A stretch of 64,000 nt of DNA from Fibrobacter sp. UWH6. GTDB lineage: Bacteria > Fibrobacterota > Fibrobacteria > Fibrobacterales > Fibrobacteraceae. The position numbers and the translations under genes were made by a program. Of the stretch, positions 24,938-33,875 are shown piece after piece (positions within the stretch are counted from its first letter, which is position 1; every line of letters begins with the position of its first letter). The DNA lies in the NCBI RefSeq assembly GCF_900142465.1, contig NZ_FRAX01000002.1, positions 248,001-312,000 of the forward strand, given 5' to 3'. The notes beneath the pieces were generated by a model. It searched no databases. It saw only the letters and a list, made by a program, of their open reading frames with translations, and was not told the origin of the DNA.

Positions 24938-27055
24938 ATGAACTTTATTGAAACAGAAAACTTTGAAGATTTCTACAACGCATTAAAGGAAATGCGTGGG
25001 ATTTCCGCCATCGACAAGCACCTTCTCTCTTTGCTGTTTGACATTCAGCCGGATATCAGCCTGAAGGTACAGAAGTTTCTCGCTCTCTGCTTTTCGTTGC
25101 TGGACGATGGCAATACCCGCCTGCCTCTTATCGCCGAAGAATTTTTTGAAATGTGGTCCAAGAAGTGGCAAGGCCTTGTGCAATTGAGCATCAGCGCTTC
25201 TGAAACAGAAATAGACGAAAACAACTTCCACGCACCGCAGGAATTTTTGGACATTATAGACGCGGGAATCTCCGAATTCAAGAGCCTAAAATTTTCTGAA
25301 ATCGTAGAAGGACGCCTGGTAAACGAAGCCATTGACAATGATAACTATTCTAAGCCATTTATCATCACCACCGGCGTAACGCCCTACCTTTATTTTGCCA
25401 AGCATTTCAATGCAAAATGTCTCATTGAAAAGTCGGCAGCACTTCTGTTCAAGAACGGCAGCAACCCTTCTGCTACATCAATCAAGAAATGCATTGATGA
25501 AATTTCAAAAATTAGAAAGCCTATAAACGGTAAACCATTCCTGGTCAATGAACAACAGGCAACGGCAATCCTTCGCGGACTTTCTGAGAATTTGATTATT
25601 ACAGGTGGCCCGGGTACGGGTAAAACCACCGTGGTTCTCTACATCCTGTGGAAGCTATTGCAATCTAACAGCGATATGCTGGACTGGTCTATCTATTTGG
25701 CAGCCCCCAGCGGCAAGGCTGCAGACCGTATGCGAGAAAGCCTTTCTGATGGTCTTTCCGCCATCAACGACGAAATCCGTGAAAGCGAAGAAGGCGCTCC
25801 CATATTCAAGAAGCTGAAGGATCTGGAAAGCAGCACTATTCACCGTTTGCTGAAATTCTCCCGAGAAAAAGGCGACTTTCATTACAACAAGAATGAACAG
25901 TTTTCCAAAAATTCCATCTTCGTCATTGACGAAGCCAGCATGATCGATATTGAAATGTTCGCCGCCCTGTTGCAGGCCATTCCCGAAGGTGCACGCCTCT
26001 TTATTCTTGGTGATCCGTACCAGTTGCCCTCTGTGGATTCGGGAGCAGTTCTGGGAGAAATCCTAAAGGCCAAAAACAGCGCTCGCAACTTTACTGTCAA
26101 ACTAGAAATATCAAACCGTTTTACCGATGATTCCCTCATCGGACGCCTGGCTCACGAAATCAAGACTGTAGCCGAAACCAAGGACATCGGCAACTTCAAG
26201 CCCCATAATTTCCTGTTGCATCCGGCCCTCTGTTCCGAAGGCGATACAATGTCTAGTGCAGACAACGGTTCCGAAAAGATGAAGGACTTGGTTTCATATT
26301 ACCGACTGGAATCCGAAAGCGAATGTAAGACCGCCAAAAAGATCGAAGAAAAACGCATCGAAAAAATCGTAAATGCCTGGGTCAGCAACTTCAGCAAACT
26401 TTCCCAGTTAGCAGAACAGGTTCACCCGAACAAGGCCACTGGCGAAACAGAACTCCGTGATGAACTCTGGAACTTGAGCCTCACCCAGCGCATGCTTTCG
26501 GCAGAACGTCGCGGCCCCCGCGGTGTTGAAAACCTGAACAAGAAAGCTTGCAGTAAACTCCGCAGCCTCTGGAAGAAATCCAAACAGACTGCGCGAGAAA
26601 CAGAACCCACCGAAACTATAGCCATTCAGGATTCCGGATATTTCCCCGGTCAACTTTTGATTATCACCCAGAACCAAGAAATGTACAAGTTGTACAATGG
26701 TGATACCGGTATTGTAGTTTTTGATGGGCATACTCCCTACCTGATGTTAAAAAAAGCGCCACCTCAGGATTCCAACATACAAAGGGACAACTATGTATTC
26801 TATCCCATTGCGGTTTTGCCAGAAGAAGCCATTGAAAGCGCCTTCGCCATCACCATCCATAAATCCCAGGGATCCGAATACAAACATGTAACCATGTACC
26901 TCCCAAAGCAGAAGGGCCACCCCCTATTAACGAACCAAATTCTGTATACGGGCATTACCCGCGCCAAGGAATCTGTAACCATAATAGCCTCCCCCGAGAC
27001 CTTCAAGGCGGCTTGTTGCACGGTCACCGAACGCGAAACAGGGATTGAGTTGTAG
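24938..27055 (+). CDS. recD: Exodeoxyribonuclease V subunit RecD
   Basis: 705 residues; GGAGG precedes the ATG and the gene starts 11 bp after recB. TGGPGTGKTT near 220 (Walker A), VIDEASMID near 329 (Walker B), ILGDPYQLPSVDSGAVLGEI and the C-terminal AFAITIHKSQGSEY and LYTGITRAKE are the superfamily-1B helicase motifs of RecD, the 5'-3' motor of the complex. The N-terminal 200 residues match the usual RecB-contacting region. It is last in the operon. The recC-B-D gene set is complete with all catalytic residues, so a working Chi-regulated nuclease is expected. Confidence 0.93.
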   Translation: MNFIETENFEDFYNALKEMRGISAIDKHLLSLLFDIQPDISLKVQKFLALCFSLLDDGNTRLPLIAEEFFEMWSKKWQGLVQLSISASETEIDENNFHAPQEFLDIIDAGISEFKSLKFSEIVEGRLVNEAIDNDNYSKPFIITTGVTPYLYFAKHFNAKCLIEKSAALLFKNGSNPSATSIKKCIDEISKIRKPINGKPFLVNEQQATAILRGLSENLIITGGPGTGKTTVVLYILWKLLQSNSDMLDWSIYLAAPSGKAADRMRESLSDGLSAINDEIRESEEGAPIFKKLKDLESSTIHRLLKFSREKGDFHYNKNEQFSKNSIFVIDEASMIDIEMFAALLQAIPEGARLFILGDPYQLPSVDSGAVLGEILKAKNSARNFTVKLEISNRFTDDSLIGRLAHEIKTVAETKDIGNFKPHNFLLHPALCSEGDTMSSADNGSEKMKDLVSYYRLESESECKTAKKIEEKRIEKIVNAWVSNFSKLSQLAEQVHPNKATGETELRDELWNLSLTQRMLSAERRGPRGVENLNKKACSKLRSLWKKSKQTARETEPTETIAIQDSGYFPGQLLIITQNQEMYKLYNGDTGIVVFDGHTPYLMLKKAPPQDSNIQRDNYVFYPIAVLPEEAIESAFAITIHKSQGSEYKHVTMYLPKQKGHPLLTNQILYTGITRAKESVTIIASPETFKAACCTVTERETGIEL

Positions 27056-27163
27056 TTTTTTCCAAAAAAAAGGCATTTTTACACTTCGTTGTATTTTTTT
27101 CAACGGCATTTCTCAACACCCGGTTTCCAGAGTGGCATTATGTAACTACTTTTGTTTAGATTT

Positions 27164-28027
27164 ATGAACATGCCCGAAGTATTAGAGTATCTAGAGTATC
27201 GTGAGTTTTTGAGAGATTGGTTTGTCGAAACGAAAAAAGACAATCCTTTCACCTCATACCGCTATCTTGGCCAGAAGACCGGCGTTGACCCGGCCTGGCT
27301 TGTTCGCGTGTTCCAGAAAGAGGGACACCTGAACGAAAGCACCTTGCCGGTGTTCATCCGCCTTTGCGGACTCGACGACCGCCGTGCGGAATATTTCAAG
27401 ACACTTTACCGCTTTAACAAGACCAAGGCAAAGCAGGCTCTTTCCGAACTGTACTACCGCCTTATGGAATTGCGCTCCCTGGAAACCCGAGTGCTCTCTA
27501 CACCGGAACTTTCCTACTTCGGCAGCTGGGCATGCGCAGCTCTACGCGCCCTTATCGGCATTACCAAGGACACCAGCGACATCAACAAGCTGGCATCCAA
27601 CCTGAATCCCGCCATTTCCCAGGATGAAGCCCGCAACGCGTTGGGCGTCATGAAGCAGCTGGGCCTGGTGGTACCCGACGGCAACGGCGGATGGAACATT
27701 ACCGACCAGATTATCAGTACCGGCGGCGAAGTCAAAAGCACCGCTGTCCGCGACTTCCATAGACATACCATGGAACTGGCCCTGGAATCTATCGACCGCC
27801 ACAAGCCCGAAGACCGTGACATTTCCAGCGTGGTATTTACCGCAGACGAGTCCGATCTGCCGGAAATCCGCCACCGCATCGAGGAATTCCGCCGCGGACT
27901 TCTGCAGTTCGCCCGCAAGAGTGAACGCGCCGACCGAGTTTACGCACTGAATATCGCCATGTTCCCCCTCTCCAACAAAGTGGATGACCCTTGCACGGGT
28001 TCCGAGCCGCCAAAGAAGGAGGGATGA
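27164..28027 (+). CDS. TIGR02147-family (Fibrobacter paralogous) protein
   Basis: 287 residues from ATG 27164 (27170 is also possible). The opening MNMPEVLEYLEYREFLRDWF, SYRYLGQKTGVDPAWLVRVF, LCGLDDRRAEYFKTLYRFN and LYYRLMELRSLETRVLS match the Fibrobacter second paralogous family. The N-terminal half looks like a helix-turn-helix region and the middle (ARNALGVMKQLGLVVPDGNGGW) like a winged helix, so a transcription regulator is plausible though not proven. Its TGA overlaps an ATG of the downstream lipoprotein gene (ATGATG), so the pair is tightly coupled. Such proteins often sit beside lipoprotein genes in Fibrobacter, as recalled rather than checked. Confidence 0.85.
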   Translation: MNMPEVLEYLEYREFLRDWFVETKKDNPFTSYRYLGQKTGVDPAWLVRVFQKEGHLNESTLPVFIRLCGLDDRRAEYFKTLYRFNKTKAKQALSELYYRLMELRSLETRVLSTPELSYFGSWACAALRALIGITKDTSDINKLASNLNPAISQDEARNALGVMKQLGLVVPDGNGGWNITDQIISTGGEVKSTAVRDFHRHTMELALESIDRHKPEDRDISSVVFTADESDLPEIRHRIEEFRRGLLQFARKSERADRVYALNIAMFPLSNKVDDPCTGSEPPKKEG

Positions 28028-29313
28028 TGGAACTATTCGGAAAAAATTTTTATTTTTTGGGTATGAGCAAGTCCTATAGAACATTGGCAGTTACAGCAGT
28101 CCTTGGCTTTGGCCTCGGTCTTTCTGCATGTTCTGACGACAAGGTTGCAGGCGGCGGCCCCTCTGGCACCGAAGCCGGAAACGCCATTACCGCACAGATT
28201 TTAACAGCCGACAAGACTCCTGCCGCAAGAGCCAAGGTTAAGCTTGTAGAAAGCGCAAGCCTCGAAGGTTCCAAGGATGCCTACACCGCCGAAACCGATA
28301 AGAACGGTCAGGTAGTTGTTGAAGGCGTTGCCAGCGGCAGCTACATTCTGGAAGCCTCCCTCGAGGGCAAGGCCATCCAGACAAAGGTCAAGGTTTCTGA
28401 CGCCGGAGTAGATCTTGGAACAGTGAACCTGGCCGATATGGCAACCATCAACGGTTTCCTGGGTTACATCGATGAAGGAACCATCAAGGTTCGCGGCCTC
28501 GACCATTCCGCAAAAGTTGTCAACGGCGAATTCGTTCTGGATTCCCTGCCCGCCGGTCATTTCGACCTGGTGTACATTCCCAACGAAAAGGCAAAGGATA
28601 CCACCAGCACATACCTGAAGATTGATGCAGGTAAGGAATCCTCCACTAGCACTTTTGCCAACGAACGCCAAGCCTTGCTTTTGGACGACTTCGAAGACGG
28701 CAACAACCAGCATCGTTTTGGTCCCAAGTATTTTGGTCCCAGTGATGGCGGCTGGTGGTTCCAGTCTCATCATTCCAATGTCATCATCGATGCAGGTACC
28801 GAGATTGTCGTTGCAAAAGGCGATACCAGCGAATACCTGAAGATGTACGACGACGGTGAACAGCGTCTGTTGCACGTCACCTTCAATTTCGACACCTTGC
28901 GCGACACGAACACCGACGACAAGGGCGCCCTGCTGGTCTACCCCTGGGCTAATGTGGGCGTCGGCATCGGCAGTAACGACAAGTCTATCTGTTACGACCT
29001 TTCTTCCGTCGATTCCATTAGCTTTAAGGTTAGAGGTACTGGCAGCTATTACTTCATCATCGAAGACGAAGTACACAAGAAGCCTACCGACGGAAACGGT
29101 TCCATCACCGTCGAAAACAAGTCCTACGGATTTAAGGAACTTTCTGACGAGTGGGAAACTGTTACCGTGGCGACCGCCGACATCGTCGACGAAACCAAGG
29201 GTAGCCTCAGCTGCGTCACCATCTTGACCTGGCAGTTCACTAATACGGTTGACTTCTGGATGGATGATGTCAAACTGATTGGTGGCGACAGACAGAGCAT
29301 TTGGGAAAAGTAA
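28027..29313 (+). CDS. Lipoprotein with carboxypeptidase-like domain and C-terminal beta domain
   Basis: AAGGAGG lies 4-5 nt before ATG 28027 and overlaps the end of the previous gene. ATG 28063 (MSKSYRTLAVTAVLGFGLGL, SAC) would give the cleaner lipoprotein signal but has no Shine-Dalgarno, so the start is open. After the lipid Cys comes a Gly-rich spacer (DDKVAGGGPSGTEAGNAI), then a carboxypeptidase-regulatory-like domain (AARAKVKLVE...TDKNGQVVVEGVASGSYILEA), a second similar domain, and from about residue 215 a domain opening LLLDDFEDGNNQHRFG and ending WMDDVKLIGG that resembles carbohydrate-binding beta sandwiches. It is probably exposed at the surface and may bind polysaccharide, which is inference. 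Confidence 0.82.
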   Translation: MELFGKNFYFLGMSKSYRTLAVTAVLGFGLGLSACSDDKVAGGGPSGTEAGNAITAQILTADKTPAARAKVKLVESASLEGSKDAYTAETDKNGQVVVEGVASGSYILEASLEGKAIQTKVKVSDAGVDLGTVNLADMATINGFLGYIDEGTIKVRGLDHSAKVVNGEFVLDSLPAGHFDLVYIPNEKAKDTTSTYLKIDAGKESSTSTFANERQALLLDDFEDGNNQHRFGPKYFGPSDGGWWFQSHHSNVIIDAGTEIVVAKGDTSEYLKMYDDGEQRLLHVTFNFDTLRDTNTDDKGALLVYPWANVGVGIGSNDKSICYDLSSVDSISFKVRGTGSYYFIIEDEVHKKPTDGNGSITVENKSYGFKELSDEWETVTVATADIVDETKGSLSCVTILTWQFTNTVDFWMDDVKLIGGDRQSIWEK

Positions 29314-30050
29314 TGACAGACAACGCAGTTCATGCGGTAACATCTAATCAAGACGGTCTTTACAAAAATCTAGACGAAACGGTTCGCAAGTATATTGCGA
29401 CCCGTTTTTTGCGTCCTATAGCCGACCATACCCGCGAGGCTTTTGGGGTCGCAAAGGACTACGTCAAATCTTTTTACGAGAAGAATGGGAACAAGGTCTC
29501 TGGCAACGCCGAAGGGTTCCGCATCGTTCTGGATTCGGGCTGTGGCGCAGGTGAAAGCACGCTACATCTGGCCCGACGTTTTCCAGGCATTCCTGTCATC
29601 GGAGTGGACAAGTCTGCAGTTCGCCTGAACAAGGCCGGTAACGAGCACCAGCAACAGGCCGCAGGCACAGACCAGCCCGCCAACGCATTCTGGATCCGAG
29701 CCGAACTTCTGGATTTCTGGCGTCTAGCCCAGGAAGAAGTTCTTGCAGGCAACTGGATCATCGAACATCACGCCGTGTTCTACCCCAACCCCTGGCCCAA
29801 GGAAAGCGAAGCCGGCAGACGATTCCATCTGCACCCCATCTTTCCTACGCTGCTGTCCCTGAGTCCCGTTACGGAACTTCGTACCAACTGGGACATCTAT
29901 GCACAGGAATTTGCAGAAGCAGCCCGCATCGTGAACACTTCAGCCACTGTCGTTTGCGAATCCTTCAATCCCGAAAATCCGGAAACGGCATTCGAGCGAA
30001 AATTCAAGGAAGCAGGCCAGCAACTCTGGCGAACTCTAGTCCGCAAATAG
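29313..30050 (+). CDS. trmB: TrmB-like tRNA (guanine-N7)-methyltransferase
   Basis: 245 residues from ATG 29313, which shares its A with the preceding TAA. Motif I is LDSGCGAGESTLHLARRFPG (about 72-91), followed by VIGVDKSAVRL. The diagnostic TrmB stretch FYPNPWPKESEAGRRFH and the C-terminal ELRTNWDIYAQEFAEAA agree with an enzyme that makes 7-methylguanosine at position 46 of tRNA from S-adenosylmethionine. The insert in motif III and the lack of the usual DPWPKKRH spelling leave a small chance of a different substrate. It is the last gene of the run and ends at a strong terminator. Confidence 0.82.
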   Translation: MTDNAVHAVTSNQDGLYKNLDETVRKYIATRFLRPIADHTREAFGVAKDYVKSFYEKNGNKVSGNAEGFRIVLDSGCGAGESTLHLARRFPGIPVIGVDKSAVRLNKAGNEHQQQAAGTDQPANAFWIRAELLDFWRLAQEEVLAGNWIIEHHAVFYPNPWPKESEAGRRFHLHPIFPTLLSLSPVTELRTNWDIYAQEFAEAARIVNTSATVVCESFNPENPETAFERKFKEAGQQLWRTLVRK

Positions 30051-30078
30051 AATTCCCAAATTGAGTTCAAATAGAAAA

Positions 30079-30111
30079 GCGGGTTCACTCAAATGGTGAA
30101 CCCGCTCTTTT
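30079..30111. terminator. Bidirectional terminator
   Basis: The 11-bp stem AGCGGGTTCAC / GTGAACCCGCT has AAA before it and CTTTTT after. It lies between the convergent trmB-like gene and the lipoprotein gene at 30146. Confidence 0.88.
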
Positions 30112-30145
30112 TAAAAGTTAGCGGTACTAGACCTGCAGAACCCTA

Positions 30146-31372
30146 TTATTTACGGTCCCTAGTCCAGGCCAGGAAACCCTTGGTTCCACGGGTAAACTTC
30201 ACTTCGATTTCGGCACCTTCCCTAACAATGAATTCGGTAAGGCCATACTTGTCGCCATCGGTACGACCCCAGTCGTATGTATAGCCCAGACGTGTCCAGG
30301 GGAAACCGCCTTCGCGCCTATAGGCCTGAGAGCGAGTCTTGTCGAACCACTTCTTGAACCACATGGCGCTTTCGCTACGGTCTTCTTCGAAAGAGCTGGG
30401 GAACGCCACGTTCATCACGTCATTGGTGGGATCGGGAACAAATGCCGGACGGAACACATCCTTCACGGGGACCCAGAATACGGTAAAGTAAGTTCCGTCA
30501 AAGTCAGGAGCCTTGCCCAGGAGCTGCTTCAGGCGCAAAGTCCAGTTGTTCACGCCATCCTTATTTTCGTTGAACCACTTCATGAATTCCTTGTCGGTAA
30601 AGGCCCACACGAAGTCCTTCTTCAAGGTCATGATCTGACCATCCTTGAACTGGTCCGGATCATTGTGCCAGGTCACCAACATCACCTGAGTGTTGTCGCC
30701 GCTCAAGGTAGCGACGCTGGAATTCTGGTCCAGGTTCACCAGGGGCTGAATGTCATCGCTAGTCAACTTGGGAGCGCTCTTCAGTGCTGCTTCATATTGG
30801 GCATCAATCAAAGAATCGCGATTGACGAAGGAGACCACGTTACCCTTGGTATCGATAATATCGCAGTAAGGAACATTATCCGGATTCAGGGCCACCTTCT
30901 CCTTCTCAAACTGTTCCTGCAACAGGGCGTCATTGTGAGAGAACAGATTGTCATTTTCCAGGAAGGAAATCACAATCTTGCAGAAGCCGTCATCCGGAAT
31001 CTTTACGGCAATAGGGAACGGACGCTTGCCATTATCGGCAGTATCCAGAACCAGCTTGTTATCGTTTTCACCGCAAGTATATTCGTAGGAATAAAGAGTT
31101 GCAACGCCGGGATTCATTTCGTTCACAAACAGGTTGTCCTGTTCGCTGCTCCAACCGGATTTTACCAGGATTCGCTTGTCGCCCAAAGTCATGTATTGGG
31201 GATTCACATCGCTGCAATAAAAAGCGGCCTGGCGAAACACGCCAATCACGCCGGACTTATTCTTGAAGGACTCCGGATCCTTGACCTTGAAACCGCCGGC
31301 ACATGCCATCAGTGCGGCACCCGTCACGGCCACAGCGGACAAAGCACAAATACTCTTTGCAAACTTGTTCAT
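30146..31372 (-). CDS. Putative lipoprotein, unknown family
   Basis: 408 residues from ATG 31372; AAGGTGGAAG lies just upstream and the signal MNKFAKSICALSAVAVTGAA with LMAC gives lipid Cys24. The upstream ATG at 31402 is rejected. The mature protein has several Cys (FYCSDVNP, YTCGENDNK, FCKIVISF, PYCDIID), many Trp in the C-terminal half (WHNDPDQF, WNNENKD-type, WFKKWFDKTRSQ) and ends in WTRDRK. No family recognised; probably an envelope protein. The gene upstream (31423) is 50 bp away on the same strand and may be co-transcribed. Confidence 0.75.
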   Translation of the reverse strand: MNKFAKSICALSAVAVTGAALMACAGGFKVKDPESFKNKSGVIGVFRQAAFYCSDVNPQYMTLGDKRILVKSGWSSEQDNLFVNEMNPGVATLYSYEYTCGENDNKLVLDTADNGKRPFPIAVKIPDDGFCKIVISFLENDNLFSHNDALLQEQFEKEKVALNPDNVPYCDIIDTKGNVVSFVNRDSLIDAQYEAALKSAPKLTSDDIQPLVNLDQNSSVATLSGDNTQVMLVTWHNDPDQFKDGQIMTLKKDFVWAFTDKEFMKWFNENKDGVNNWTLRLKQLLGKAPDFDGTYFTVFWVPVKDVFRPAFVPDPTNDVMNVAFPSSFEEDRSESAMWFKKWFDKTRSQAYRREGGFPWTRLGYTYDWGRTDGDKYGLTEFIVREGAEIEVKFTRGTKGFLAWTRDRK

Positions 31373-31422
31373 TTTCTTCCACCTTAAAAAAATCGGTGGC
31401 AAATATAGAAATAACGGGATGT

Positions 31423-32478
31423 CTATTCAAATGCGGCAGCCTTGATTGGGGCGAAGAAGGCATCCAAATCCTTGGGCTCTTTCTTATACCAGGCGCCACC
31501 TCTATCAAAATCCTTGTCCCGCTGATGCTTGTCAATATTTCCGAAGCCTGAGCCAATAGTCCAAAGTTCTAGAACTTCGGCGGAATCTTTATACAAAGTA
31601 ATAACCGTTTCGGCACGAGACACAGTAGAACCAGCAAAAGTTTCAAACGTGGGGTTCAGCAACATTTTTTTGAATTCCACCAGCTGCACAGAATCAAGCA
31701 CCACCTTCTTAGAAGCTACGCGAACCTCTTTCTTACAATCCTCATTGCAGTTAAAAATCACTTCGGCCCGGTTGCAGTCTCGTACAAGTTCACTAAGCGG
31801 TGTTCCAAGAGCCGTATCGGCCGGGAAAATCAGTTCGTTCAAAAGTTCCATCGTTACGGCAACCTGTTTTTTTACAGAATCGCCCAACTCAAACACGTTA
31901 CCGTCTCTGTCTACTTCATACAGGATCTCAGAAGAATCAGCATCCCGTTTCCCATGTCTTTTCTTGAATTTGGGAACAGTCATTACTTCGGTCTTTTCAG
32001 ATTTTTCAGTAACCATGTCAGATTCGATTTTGCAACCTCTAAAGGGAACGCCCACATCCTTCAGGAATTTATTAATCTTATGCAATCTGGGAGTACTCCA
32101 GTATCCCACCGAACCTTCTCGGTTAAACGCAGTGGTAAAACGGAATCTGTCCAGGGAATCCGCACCGCGATACAAAGTAATATAGGTACCCTCTTTACAG
32201 TCAGATTCGAGAGTATCCTGCGGATGTTCATAAAGAAGACCGACACGGAGTATCTGTACAAAGTTCTGGTACAACCGACCATCAATTATCTTGTTACGTT
32301 CAATTTTACCAAGGCCCGCCGCAGTCACTTCCATTCGGTCCGCTTTTTCAAGGGCTTCAGGGAAACTCAATTTTTGCGGGGCAATCCCCTTTTCACGAGA
32401 ACTGATAAACTGGTAAAGTGACACTCCCAACACCAATACAAGAGCCACAGCAACAAGAACTTTCACGAAAGACTTCAT
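31423..32478 (-). CDS. Membrane-anchored protein of unknown function
   Basis: 351 residues from ATG 32478 (MKSFVKVLVAVALVLVLGVS), which starts a single N-terminal membrane segment. The remainder is extracytoplasmic by prediction, with Cys pairs (SDCKEGTYITLYRGAD, FNCNEDCKKEV) and a duplicated pattern: YITLYRGADSLDRFRF in the first half and VITLYKDSAEVLELW in the second. This suggests two copies of one beta-rich domain. I do not recognise the family. Confidence 0.7.
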   Translation of the reverse strand: MKSFVKVLVAVALVLVLGVSLYQFISSREKGIAPQKLSFPEALEKADRMEVTAAGLGKIERNKIIDGRLYQNFVQILRVGLLYEHPQDTLESDCKEGTYITLYRGADSLDRFRFTTAFNREGSVGYWSTPRLHKINKFLKDVGVPFRGCKIESDMVTEKSEKTEVMTVPKFKKRHGKRDADSSEILYEVDRDGNVFELGDSVKKQVAVTMELLNELIFPADTALGTPLSELVRDCNRAEVIFNCNEDCKKEVRVASKKVVLDSVQLVEFKKMLLNPTFETFAGSTVSRAETVITLYKDSAEVLELWTIGSGFGNIDKHQRDKDFDRGGAWYKKEPKDLDAFFAPIKAAAFE

Positions 32479-32609
32479 ATTTCCAAATATAAAATAGATG
32501 TTCCGCAAAATAGGACGTTAAACCTTATTGAACATTCAAAATGCATAAGTGGACTTTTTTGAATTTTCTATCTTGTACCTCGTAAAGAAATATCAAAAAG
32601 AGGTCAATC

Positions 32610-32870
32610 ATGACGTTTGAAGAAATCTACGCGCTGGTTTGCGAGCGCAAGAGAACCATGCCCGAAGGCAAGAGCACCACTGAACTCTTCAAGAAGGGTG
32701 CTCACGGTATCGGCAAGAAGCTGGTGGAAGAAGCCGGCGAAAGCTGGATGGCCGCCCGTTACGAAACTCGCGACGACCAGTGCCTGGAACTTTCCCAGGT
32801 TCTGTACTATGTGGCCTGCATGATGGCAGAAAAAGGTCTCACCCTCGAAGAAGTGTACGCTAAACTATGA
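32610..32870 (+). CDS. hisE: Phosphoribosyl-ATP pyrophosphatase HisE
   Basis: 86 residues, a complete single-domain HisE. KSTTELFKKGAHGIGKKLVE followed by EAGESWMAA is the all-alpha NTP-pyrophosphatase core with metal-binding Glu residues, and LELSQVLYYVACMMAEKGL is the second half. It hydrolyses phosphoribosyl-ATP to phosphoribosyl-AMP, step two of histidine synthesis. Its TGA overlaps the hisG ATG by four bases. Having hisE separate from hisI and paired with hisG is less common than the hisIE fusion. Confidence 0.9.
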   Translation: MTFEEIYALVCERKRTMPEGKSTTELFKKGAHGIGKKLVEEAGESWMAARYETRDDQCLELSQVLYYVACMMAEKGLTLEEVYAKL

Positions 32871-33706
32871 TTAAAGTAGCTCTCCCGAACAAGGGCATGC
32901 TCTTTGAACCCACCCAGGAACTTCTGAAGGCCTGCGGTTACAAGGCATCCAAGCCCTACAAGACTTTGACCCAGATCGACACCAAGAACGGTATCGAATT
33001 TTTCTTCCTGCGCCCTAGCGACATCCCCATGTATGTGGGTCGCGGCATCATCGACGCAGGTATCACCGGCATCGACTTCAACGCCGAAGCCAAGAGCCCG
33101 GCTGTCAAGGTTCTGGACCTGCCCTTTGGCGCTTCCAAGATGTGCGCTGCAGTTCCTAACGAAAGCCCCATCCAGACTCTGGACGAACTGAAGGATTCTA
33201 CCATCGCCACCTCCTTCCCCAACATTGTTGAAGGCTACTACAAGAAGCCCATGAACTTTGTGGTTCTGGAAGGCGCTGTGGAAATTTCCGTAAGCCTCGG
33301 TGTTGCAGACGCCATCGTCGACGTGGTGGAAACCGGTACCACCCTGAAGCAGGCTGGCCTTCGCATTATCGGCGAACCGCTGTTCCGCTCCAACGCAGCC
33401 CTCTACTGCAACCCCCAGAAGACCGACCTGGAAGAAGTGAACACCCTGATCCGCCGCATCCAGGGTAAGCTGGTCGCACAGTCCTACATGATGATCGAAT
33501 ACGACTGCCCCGCAGACGTTCTCGACAAGGCTGTAGCCCTGACCCCGGGTCTCGATGCTCCTACCGTTGCCAAGCTCCACGGTCGTGACTGGTACTCCGT
33601 AAAGGCCATGGTGCCCCAGGAAGATGCCAACGCCATCATGGACAAGCTCTGGGACGCAGGCGCACGCAGCATCCTGCTCTTCGGTATCAAGTCCGCCCGA
33701 ATTTAA
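32867..33706 (+). CDS. hisG: ATP phosphoribosyltransferase HisG, long form
   Basis: 279 residues. KVALPNKGMLFEPTQELL, FFLRPSDIPMYVGRGIIDAG, GITGIDF and AIVDVVETGTTLKQAGL (the phosphoribosyl-binding loop) are all present. The C-terminal part (IEYDCPADVLDKAVALTPGL and onward) is the ACT-like regulatory domain of the long form, which binds histidine for feedback inhibition. It catalyses the first committed step of histidine synthesis from ATP and PRPP. Start overlaps hisE (ATGA). Confidence 0.95.
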   Translation: MIKVALPNKGMLFEPTQELLKACGYKASKPYKTLTQIDTKNGIEFFFLRPSDIPMYVGRGIIDAGITGIDFNAEAKSPAVKVLDLPFGASKMCAAVPNESPIQTLDELKDSTIATSFPNIVEGYYKKPMNFVVLEGAVEISVSLGVADAIVDVVETGTTLKQAGLRIIGEPLFRSNAALYCNPQKTDLEEVNTLIRRIQGKLVAQSYMMIEYDCPADVLDKAVALTPGLDAPTVAKLHGRDWYSVKAMVPQEDANAIMDKLWDAGARSILLFGIKSARI

Positions 33707-33718
33707 CGCAACGAGGTC

Positions 33719-33847
33719 GCCTTACTCCGTAAGGCTTTGAGCAATGAGGTCGTGCCTCCGGCACTTTGAGTGAAAGCATGGCGCTTCGCGCTCTTTTTAG
33801 GGCGCCCTCGGCGCGATTGTTCAGCTCATACCTCAAAGCGAGCTTTG
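33719..33847. repeat. Array of five small hairpins, four with 3-nt loops
   Basis: GCCTTAC-TCC-GTAAGGC (33719-33735), GTGCC-TCC-GGCAC (33752-33764), GCGC-TTC-GCGC (33781-33791), GCGCC-CTC-GGCGC (33802-33814) and CAAAG-CGAG-CTTTG (33834-33847). All arms are perfect. The array fills the gap between hisG and the EAL gene. Confidence 0.75.
33781..33797 (+). terminator. Possible hisEG terminator
   Basis: The hairpin GCGC-TTC-GCGC is followed directly by TCTTTTT. It is the only hairpin of the array with a T-run. The stem is short, so strength is uncertain. Confidence 0.5.
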
Positions 33848-33875
33848 CGAGCGACCTCGCACCTCACGTCTCTCC

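Noticed and set aside
28201-29343. 380-codon open frame on the minus strand
   Set aside because: Antisense to a lipoprotein gene with clear signal and domain repeats.
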